From assembly GCF_004784465.1 (NCBI RefSeq), contig NZ_SRRU01000002.1, positions 248,001-312,000 of the forward strand: DNA of 64,000 nt. The letters are read 5' to 3'. Within the stretch, counting starts at the first letter, position 1. Every line of letters starts with the position of its first letter. Of this stretch, positions 9,764 through 15,570 are shown piece by piece. Under the pieces are notes generated by a model that saw only the letters and a list, made by a program, of their open reading frames with translations, had not been told where the DNA came from and made no database searches. The stretch comes from Streptomyces griseoluteus. GTDB lineage: Bacteria; Actinomycetota; Actinomycetes; Streptomycetales; Streptomycetaceae. Both the position numbers and the translations under genes were made by a program.

Positions 9764-10396
9764 TCACGAACGGGCGTGTGCGCCCCGCTTCTTGAGCATG
9801 TCCGCCATCAGCCGGATCTCGGACCGCTGGGCGTCCACCATCCCCCGCGCGAGCCGCTGCTCCGGCCCCGCCGCACACCGGGCCACACACCCCTCGGCCA
9901 TGTGCACCCCGCCCTTGTGGTGCTCCGTCATGAGCTGGAGGTAGAACACCTCCGCCGCGCGCCCCCTGAGCGAACTCAGCTTGCGCAGATCGGAGTTGGT
10001 GGCCATGCCTGGCATGAGCGCGCCGTCCTGCCCCGGCGGCATGTCACCCATGCCCATCCAGGTCATCGGCGGCTCGGCGGACACCTTCGGCAGCCCCCAC
10101 AGATCCAGCCAGCCCAGCAGCATCCCGCGCTGGTTGGCCTGGGTCTGCGCGATGTCGTACGCGAGCCGCCGCACCTCCTCGTCACCGGTGCGGTCGCGCA
10201 CCAGGTACGACATCTCCACGGCCTGCTGATGGTGCACGGCCATGTCCCGCGCGAACCCGGCGTCCGCCGACTCCGCGCCCGGCACCCGTACGGCCACGGA
10301 GTCGCGCTCCCCGCCTGCCGCGTACCCCCCGGCCCCCGCCGCGACGACGGCCAGCAGGGCGCCCCCGGCCGCCAACCCGACGTACCCGCGCCTCAC
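9764..10396 (-). CDS. DUF305 exported protein
   Basis: 210 residues: an N-terminal signal/anchor (about 5-27), then the DUF305 ferritin-like four-helix domain with paired His motifs DMAVHHQQAVEM and MTEHHKGGVHMAEG. DUF305 proteins are periplasmic or extracellular and several are linked to copper or other metals; the function here is unproven. GTG at 10396 overlaps the stop codon of the DUF3105 gene (GTGA), which implies translational coupling. The open frame continues upstream through DUF3105 but that part is out-of-frame noise. Confidence 0.88.
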   Translation of the reverse strand: MRRGYVGLAAGGALLAVVAAGAGGYAAGGERDSVAVRVPGAESADAGFARDMAVHHQQAVEMSYLVRDRTGDEEVRRLAYDIAQTQANQRGMLLGWLDLWGLPKVSAEPPMTWMGMGDMPPGQDGALMPGMATNSDLRKLSSLRGRAAEVFYLQLMTEHHKGGVHMAEGCVARCAAGPEQRLARGMVDAQRSEIRLMADMLKKRGAHARS

Positions 10397-11073
10397 TTCA
10401 TGACCCCGCCGGTGCAGGAGGCGCCCGGCTCGGGGGTCTGCTTGCCCTGCACATAGGCGGCGAAGAACTTGTCCACCTCGGGGTCGGACGCGCTCTTCAC
10501 ACTCACCTGGTGCCCCCACGCCGAAAGGATCAGCGGTGCGGCCTGGTCCGCGTACGGGCTCATCAGCGAGTACGGCGTCCGCTTCACCTTGGCCGCGAGC
10601 GCGTCCACGTCCGCCTTCTTCGCCTTGTCCGTGTACGTCACCCAGACCGCGCCGTGCTCCAGCGCGTGCACCGCGTTCTCGTCCCGCACCGGGTCCTTGT
10701 AGACATCGCCGTTGCAGTTGAGCCACACCGGGTTGTGGTTCCCGCCGACCGGCGGGTGCATCGGGTACGTCACCTTGGTGCCGACGTGGGTGCGCGACAG
10801 CTTGCCGGACCAGGTGCGCACCCCGTCCGCGCCCGTGGTGAAGTGCCCGGAGCCGCCCTTGGCGTCCCCGCTCGCGGCGGTGTCCTTGTTCTTGCCCGAG
10901 TCCGACTGGGAGCGCACCAGCGCCACCCCGCCGACGACCAGCCCCGCGACGACCACCACGCTCGCGGCGACGGCCAGCACCCGGTTGCGGCGGGCGCGGG
11001 CACGCTCGGCGCGCCGCATCTCCTCTATGCGCGCGGCGCGCGGAGAGGCGGGGGTGTGCTGGTCGGTACCCAT
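10393..11073 (-). CDS. DUF3105 membrane-anchored protein
   Basis: 226 residues: a basic cytoplasmic arm (1-30), one transmembrane helix (about 32-52) and an extracytoplasmic DUF3105 domain with PPVGGNHNP, LNCNGDVY and HALEHGAVWVTY; two Cys (in LNCNG and GASCTGG) could form a disulfide. The function of DUF3105 is not known to me. It is the first gene of a two-gene unit with DUF305 and diverges from nsrR; a half-symmetric NsrR-type site lies in the shared promoter region, so nitric oxide control is possible. Confidence 0.88.
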   Translation of the reverse strand: MGTDQHTPASPRAARIEEMRRAERARARRNRVLAVAASVVVVAGLVVGGVALVRSQSDSGKNKDTAASGDAKGGSGHFTTGADGVRTWSGKLSRTHVGTKVTYPMHPPVGGNHNPVWLNCNGDVYKDPVRDENAVHALEHGAVWVTYTDKAKKADVDALAAKVKRTPYSLMSPYADQAAPLILSAWGHQVSVKSASDPEVDKFFAAYVQGKQTPEPGASCTGGVMK

Positions 11074-11161
11074 GGGGCGTGTCCTTCCGCGGAGCGGTCA
11101 TGAGGCCCGCTGATCGTAGTGGGGAGAACGGGCCGTGGGCAGGCAGGTACGACAACCGGAT

Positions 11162-11184
11162 AATTTGAACCACGGATGCGTATT
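11162..11184. promoter_or_regulatory. Weak NsrR-type site in the nsrR/DUF3105 promoter region
   Basis: An 11-1-11 arrangement: AATTTGAACCA (11162-11172), C, GGATGCGTATT (11174-11184). Its conserved positions (AA...G.A / GAT.C...TT) match the hmp palindrome at 12814-12836. It lies 15 nt before the nsrR start, where autoregulation is expected. Inferred, not tested. Confidence 0.45.
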
Positions 11185-11199
11185 ACCTACGCTTCCGGT

Positions 11200-11676
11200 A
11201 TGCGGCTGTTGCGCTCCACCGATCTCGCCCTGCGCGTCCTGATGCGGCTCGCGGTGAGCGGCGGCGCCAGCCCCACGACCCGGCAGGTGGCCGAGGACAT
11301 GGGCGTGCCCTACACCCACACCGCCAAGGTCGTCGCCGAACTCCAGCACCTCGGGCTGCTGGAGGCCCGCCGCGGCCGGGGCGGGGGACTGGCCCTGACC
11401 GACAGGGGCCGTACCGCCTCCGTCGGCGCGGTCGTCCGGGTCTTCGAGGGCGACGGCGACGTGGTCGACTGCGAGGGCCCCACCCCCTGCCCCCTGAACT
11501 CCGCCTGCCGCCTGCGCGGTGCCCTGCGCCGGGCCCAGGAGGCGTTCTACGCCGCCCTGGACCCGGTCACGGTGGGAGACATGGTCGCCGACCCCACCGG
11601 CCCCCTGCTGCTGGGCATGGTCGGCGGCCCGCCCGCTCAGCTCGCGAGCCAGAGGTCCGGCCCGAACACCTCGTAG
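11200..11676 (+). CDS. nsrR: NsrR, Rrf2-family nitric oxide-sensing repressor
   Basis: A 158-residue DNA-binding protein with a winged helix (RQVAEDMGVPYTHTAKVV, 28-45) and three Cys at 91, 97 and 103. That C-X5-C-X5-C spacing is the [4Fe-4S] ligand set of Streptomyces NsrR; nitrosylation of the cluster releases DNA. ATG at 11200 gives the family start MRLLRSTDLALRVLMRLA; an in-frame ATG at 11176 would lie inside the putative operator. Its 3' end overlaps the hmp 3' end by 40 bp, convergently. The flavohaemoglobin neighbour and the palindrome before it support the NsrR assignment over other Rrf2 types. Confidence 0.92.
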   Translation: MRLLRSTDLALRVLMRLAVSGGASPTTRQVAEDMGVPYTHTAKVVAELQHLGLLEARRGRGGGLALTDRGRTASVGAVVRVFEGDGDVVDCEGPTPCPLNSACRLRGALRRAQEAFYAALDPVTVGDMVADPTGPLLLGMVGGPPAQLASQRSGPNTS

Positions 11677-12800
11677 TGGATGTCGGCCGGGGCCACGCCC
11701 TTCCCGATGAGCTGCGCCCGCACCGCCCGCATGAAGGGCAGCGGCCCGCACAGATAGGCGCGGGTGCCGGAGGGCACCGGAATCCCGGCCAGGTCCACCA
11801 GGCCGGTGCGGGCGCCGTCGGCCGCGTCGCGCTCGTAGAAGAAGTGGCAGGCGCAGTCGGCCAGCTTGCCTGCGTACAGCTCGTGGTCGGCGCGCAGGGC
11901 GTGGTGGGCGGGGGAGCGGTCGCCGTGCACCACGGTGACCGGGCCGGTGTGGCCGTCCGCCGCGAGCGAGGCCAGCATCGCCACCATCGGGGTCACCCCG
12001 ATACCGGCCGAGGCGAGCAGCAGCGGGCGGCTGTCGTCGCCGTCGAGCACGAGGTCGCCGTACGGCTCGGACAGGGTGAGCCGGTCACCGACGGCCGCGT
12101 GCGCGTGCAGGAAGGCGGAGACCTCGCCCTCGACGCGCTTGACGCTGATCTGCCGCAGCCCGGCACCGGGGGCGCCGGAGAGGCTGTACTGCCGGATCTG
12201 GTGCGCACCGTCGGGCAGGTCGACGCCCACGGACACGTACTGCCCCGCGCGGAAGCCGGACACCGGCCCGCCGTCCACCGGGCGCAGCCGCAGCGTGACC
12301 ACGTCCGCGGTCTCCGGGACCCGCTCCGCGACCTCCCACTCCCGCGTGCCGCTCCCGCCGCTCTCCTCGTACAGCCCGCGCTCCAGGCCGATCAGGGTGC
12401 GGGCCATCAGCCAGTAGACCTCGTCCCAGGCGGCCGCGACCTCGGGGGTGACGGCGTCGCCGAGCACCTCGGCGATGGCGGCGAAGAGGTGCTCGTGGAC
12501 GACCTCGTACTGCTCGGGGGCGATGCCCAGGGAGGCGTGCTTGTGCGCGATCCGGCCGAGCATAGCGTCGGGCCGCCGGTCCGGGTGCTCCAGCAGCATC
12601 GTGGCGAAGGCGGCGATGGAACCGGCGAGGGCCTGCTTCTGGGCGCCGGACGCCTGGTGGCCCCGGTTGAACAGGTTCCGCAGCAGCTCGGGGTGGGCGG
12701 CGAAGAGACGGGCGTAGAACCGCTCGGCGATCTCGCCGATGGCCGCGCCCACGGCGGGCAGGGTGGCGCGGACGGTCGCGGCGGAAGACGGGGACAGCAT
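11637..12800 (-). CDS. hmp: Flavohaemoprotein, nitric oxide dioxygenase
   Basis: Detoxifies nitric oxide to nitrate with O2 and NAD(P)H. 387 residues: an N-terminal globin (1-140) with Tyr29 and proximal His88 (AHKHASLGI), then a ferredoxin-reductase module with the FAD motif RQYSLSG and the NAD-binding GIGVTPM. ATG at 12800 has GGGAG 5 nt upstream. The reading frame continues to 12857 but that passes through the operator palindrome, so it is non-coding. NsrR is encoded at its 3' side and is the expected regulator. Confidence 0.96.
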   Translation of the reverse strand: MLSPSSAATVRATLPAVGAAIGEIAERFYARLFAAHPELLRNLFNRGHQASGAQKQALAGSIAAFATMLLEHPDRRPDAMLGRIAHKHASLGIAPEQYEVVHEHLFAAIAEVLGDAVTPEVAAAWDEVYWLMARTLIGLERGLYEESGGSGTREWEVAERVPETADVVTLRLRPVDGGPVSGFRAGQYVSVGVDLPDGAHQIRQYSLSGAPGAGLRQISVKRVEGEVSAFLHAHAAVGDRLTLSEPYGDLVLDGDDSRPLLLASAGIGVTPMVAMLASLAADGHTGPVTVVHGDRSPAHHALRADHELYAGKLADCACHFFYERDAADGARTGLVDLAGIPVPSGTRAYLCGPLPFMRAVRAQLIGKGVAPADIHYEVFGPDLWLAS

Positions 12801-12810
12801 CGGGGCTCCC

Positions 12811-12839
12811 TTTAATTGGTATCTGGGATACCAATTAAA
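12811..12839. promoter_or_regulatory. Perfect palindrome, NsrR operator of hmp
   Basis: TTTAATTGGTATC (12811-12823), TGG, GATACCAATTAAA (12827-12839): a 29-bp perfect palindrome that ends 10 nt before the hmp start. The inner 23 bp fit the 11-1-11 layout with a central ATCT.nGAT core that I recall for S. coelicolor NsrR sites. A bound repressor would cover the transcription start. Confidence 0.85.
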
Positions 12840-13061
12840 GCGCGGGCTCGCGGCCACTTGTTACGGAGGGGGCCGTGAGCATGCAAGATGGGCATGGGAG
12901 AGGTGCACCTGGTGTGCGCGGGCCGTTCAACCCGGAGACGTCCGGCCGATCAAGGTCCGCAACGCGCGCGAAACGCCGATGTGGTGGGATGCTCAGGTGC
13001 CGACCGCCTCCCGTCGCACCACGGACAGGCGGCCTGACCAGCAAGGATGGGGAAGCGGAAG

Positions 13062-14423
13062 ATGGACAAGCAGCAGGAGTTCGTGCTCCGGACCTTGGAG
13101 GAGCGCGACATCCGGTTCGTACGCCTGTGGTTCACGGACGTGCTGGGCTTCCTCAAGTCCGTCGCCGTGGCCCCCGCGGAGCTTGAGCAGGCGTTCGACG
13201 AGGGCATCGGTTTCGACGGCTCGGCCATCGAGGGCTTCGCCCGCGTCTACGAGTCCGACATGATCGCCAAGCCGGACCCGTCCACGTTCCAGGTCCTGCC
13301 CTGGCGCGCCGAGGCCCCCGGTACGGCCCGTATGTTCTGCGACATCCTGATGCCGGACGGCTCCCCGTCCTTCGCCGACCCGCGCTACGTCCTCAAGCGG
13401 GCACTGGCCCGCACCTCCGACCTGGGCTTCACCTTCTACACCCACCCGGAGATCGAGTTCTTCCTGCTGAAGAACAAGCCGACGGACGGCAGCCGGCCTA
13501 CCCCGGCGGACAACTCCGGGTACTTCGACCACACCCCGCAGAACGTGGGCATGGACTTCCGCCGCCAGGCGATCACCATGCTGGAGTCGATGGGCATCTC
13601 GGTGGAGTTCTCCCACCACGAGGGCGGCCCCGGCCAGCAGGAGATCGACCTGCGGTACGCCGACGCGCTGTCCACTGCGGACAACATCATGACGTTCCGC
13701 CTGGTCATGAAGCAGGTCGCGCTGGAGCAGGGAGTACAGGCGACCTTCATGCCGAAGCCGTTCTCGGAGTTCCCCGGCTCGGGCATGCACACCCACCTCT
13801 CCCTCTTCGAGGGCGACCGCAACGCGTTCTACGAGTCCGGCTCGGAGTACCAGCTCTCCAAGGTCGGCCGCTCCTTCATCGCGGGCCTGCTGCGGCACGC
13901 GGCGGAGATCTCGGCGGTCACCAACCAGTGGGTCAACTCCTACAAGCGCATCTGGGGCGGCTCGGAGCGCACCGCGGGCGCGGGCGGCGAGGCCCCCTCG
14001 TACATCTGCTGGGGCCACAACAACCGCTCGGCCCTGGTCCGCGTCCCCATGTACAAGCCCGGCAAGACCGGCTCGGCCCGCGTGGAGGTCCGCTCCCTGG
14101 ACTCGGGCGCCAACCCCTACCTCGCCTACGCCGTCCTCCTGGCCGCCGGCCTCAAGGGCATCGAAGAGGGCTACGAACTCCCCCCGGGCGCCGAGGACGA
14201 CGTCTGGGCCCTCTCCGACGCGGAACGCCGAGCCATGGGCATCGAACCCCTCCCGCAGAACCTCGGCGAGGCCCTCACCCTGATGGAACGCAGCGACCTG
14301 GTGGCCGAAACCCTGGGCGAACACGTCTTCGACTTCTTCCTCCGCAACAAGAAGTCGGAGTGGGAGGAGTACCGCAGCGAGGTCACGGCGTTCGAGCTGA
14401 AGAACCTGCTGCCGGTGCTGTAG
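13062..14423 (+). CDS. glnA2: Glutamine synthetase-like enzyme GlnA2 (gamma-glutamylpolyamine synthetase type)
   Basis: A 453-residue GSI-fold ligase. It has the beta-grasp start (FVRLWFTDVLG), the GS signatures GFDGSAIEGF, EIEFFLL, KPFSEFPGSGMHTHLS and NNRSALVRVP. The adenylylation loop of true GlnA (DKDLYE) is replaced by EDDVWALSDAERR, so GlnE should not modify it. The S. coelicolor GlnA2 was reported to glutamylate polyamines rather than make glutamine; I transfer that by recognition. ATG at 13062 follows GGAAGCGGAAG; ATG at 13047 is an in-frame alternative. No GlnR box was seen upstream. Confidence 0.93.
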   Translation: MDKQQEFVLRTLEERDIRFVRLWFTDVLGFLKSVAVAPAELEQAFDEGIGFDGSAIEGFARVYESDMIAKPDPSTFQVLPWRAEAPGTARMFCDILMPDGSPSFADPRYVLKRALARTSDLGFTFYTHPEIEFFLLKNKPTDGSRPTPADNSGYFDHTPQNVGMDFRRQAITMLESMGISVEFSHHEGGPGQQEIDLRYADALSTADNIMTFRLVMKQVALEQGVQATFMPKPFSEFPGSGMHTHLSLFEGDRNAFYESGSEYQLSKVGRSFIAGLLRHAAEISAVTNQWVNSYKRIWGGSERTAGAGGEAPSYICWGHNNRSALVRVPMYKPGKTGSARVEVRSLDSGANPYLAYAVLLAAGLKGIEEGYELPPGAEDDVWALSDAERRAMGIEPLPQNLGEALTLMERSDLVAETLGEHVFDFFLRNKKSEWEEYRSEVTAFELKNLLPVL

Positions 14424-14429
14424 AGCCGA

Positions 14430-14843
14430 TCACCGGACGGGCTGCCCGATCCCCATCAGATTCCCCTCGCTGTCCCGGAACCAGGCAGCCCGCTCCCCCC
14501 GAGCCCCCTTGCTCGGATAGTTGCCCCGGACCTCGGCAATGCCGTTCTCGGTCCGGAACCCAGGAGCCTCGACGTCCTCGAAGACCACCCCTCGCCCCCG
14601 AAGCTCGGCGAGGGTGGCTTCGAGGTCGTCGACCTCCCACCCCATCTGGGTAAAGGTGCCGGGGGAGACCCCAGTGGACTGGAACAGGGCGAAGAACGAG
14701 TCCCCGCACCGGTAGAGCAGCCCCCCGGGCCGCTCGTCGAAGGGCTCCAGCCCCAGCTTCTCGGAGTAGAACCGCCGGGCCCTCTCCAGATCCTGAGCAG
14801 GCAGCCGAGTAGCCACGGACCCCCGCGCCAGCGCCCCGCTCAC
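14430..14843 (-). CDS. VOC (glyoxalase/bleomycin-resistance fold) protein
   Basis: 137 residues of one vicinal-oxygen-chelate module: ATRLPAQDLERARRFYSEKLGL at the N-terminus and WFRDSEGNLMGI at the C-terminus, a conserved family end. These proteins act as metal-dependent lyases, dioxygenases or drug-binding proteins; no specific role can be given. GTG at 14843 overlaps the stop of a possible 41-codon gene upstream (GTGA). It converges with glnA2, stops 6 bp apart. Confidence 0.88.
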   Translation of the reverse strand: MSGALARGSVATRLPAQDLERARRFYSEKLGLEPFDERPGGLLYRCGDSFFALFQSTGVSPGTFTQMGWEVDDLEATLAELRGRGVVFEDVEAPGFRTENGIAEVRGNYPSKGARGERAAWFRDSEGNLMGIGQPVR

Positions 14844-14965
14844 GACGCCTTCCCCCCGGCAGGCCGAGCCGGCACCCCATGCAGCGGCCCAGTGGCCCGG
14901 ACCCGGTGTCGCGACTCACTGCCCTCAAGCCCTCGCCCCCGCAGCTCGGCATAGGCCGTAACCAT
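14840..14965 (-). CDS. Possible small protein coupled to the VOC gene
   Basis: A 41-codon frame with ATG at 14965, a good GAGAGAGG site 5 nt upstream and a stop that overlaps the GTG of the VOC gene. The product is short, Arg/Gly-rich and not recognised. The ribosome site and the overlap argue for translation; composition alone does not. It could be a leader that couples translation to the VOC gene. Confidence 0.35.
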   Translation of the reverse strand: MVTAYAELRGRGLEGSESRHRVRATGPLHGVPARPAGGKAS

Positions 14966-15101
14966 GTAAGCCCTCTCTCCCTGGAGCCGGTGGTACAGGA
15001 GCTGTACCAAGCCCCCGTGGCCCTGAAACGGTGCACCGGCTGGCCACCAGCGGAGCGGCCGCGGAGCGGCGGACTCGATCCTGTGCAGCCTCACCAACAG
15101 G

Positions 15102-15239
15102 GTGAGCGAGATGCGCCTGACCCTGGCGAACCCCACCCCGGAAAACGCCGTCCTCACCAGAGACCTGCGCGACTTCATGACCGTACGCCCCCTGAACGGC
15201 AAGCACACCCACTTCCGAGTCCTGCCGGACGACCTCTGA
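15102..15239 (+). CDS. Possible small hypothetical protein (about 45 aa)
   Basis: GTG at 15102 (or ATG at 15111) opens a frame ending in HFRVLPDDL and a TGA at 15237. Codon use is strongly GC3 like neighbouring genes and the product (LTRDLRDFMTVRPLNG) looks globular, but no clear ribosome site precedes it. It may be a gene remnant in the 730-bp gap between the VOC gene and glnE. Confidence 0.3.
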   Translation: MSEMRLTLANPTPENAVLTRDLRDFMTVRPLNGKHTHFRVLPDDL

Positions 15240-15408
15240 GCACACCCCACGAAGCCGCACCCGCGAACGGCGGCAAGGGGACGTGGCGGGGGGTGTCCGC
15301 CCGCAGCGGCCGGCGATGAGGCAAGCTCAGCGGATCGAGGAAACAGAAGTCGCCGGACCGAGGACGGACACCCCCCGGCGCGGCCCCGACCCCCGACGAC
15401 GCGGTGGC

Positions 15409-15504
15409 GAGCCACGGGCGACGCGAGCCCGATGTCCCACGAGCCACAGGCGACGCGAGGCCGACGCCGCACGAGGCGCGGCCGACGCGAGGCCGATGCC
15501 ACAC
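15409..15504. repeat. Three tandem imperfect 32-bp repeats upstream of glnE
   Basis: Units 15409-15440, 15441-15472 and 15473-15504 share a GAG start, the core CGACGCGAG and an end in CAC; a partial fourth start (GAGGCC) follows. They lie 67 bp before the glnE start within otherwise featureless sequence. Function unknown. Confidence 0.85.
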
Positions 15505-15570
15505 GAGGCCGGGCCGGTGGCACGGTTAGGCTCTGGCCAGGACCGTCTTGATCCCGAGGGGAGACCGCGG

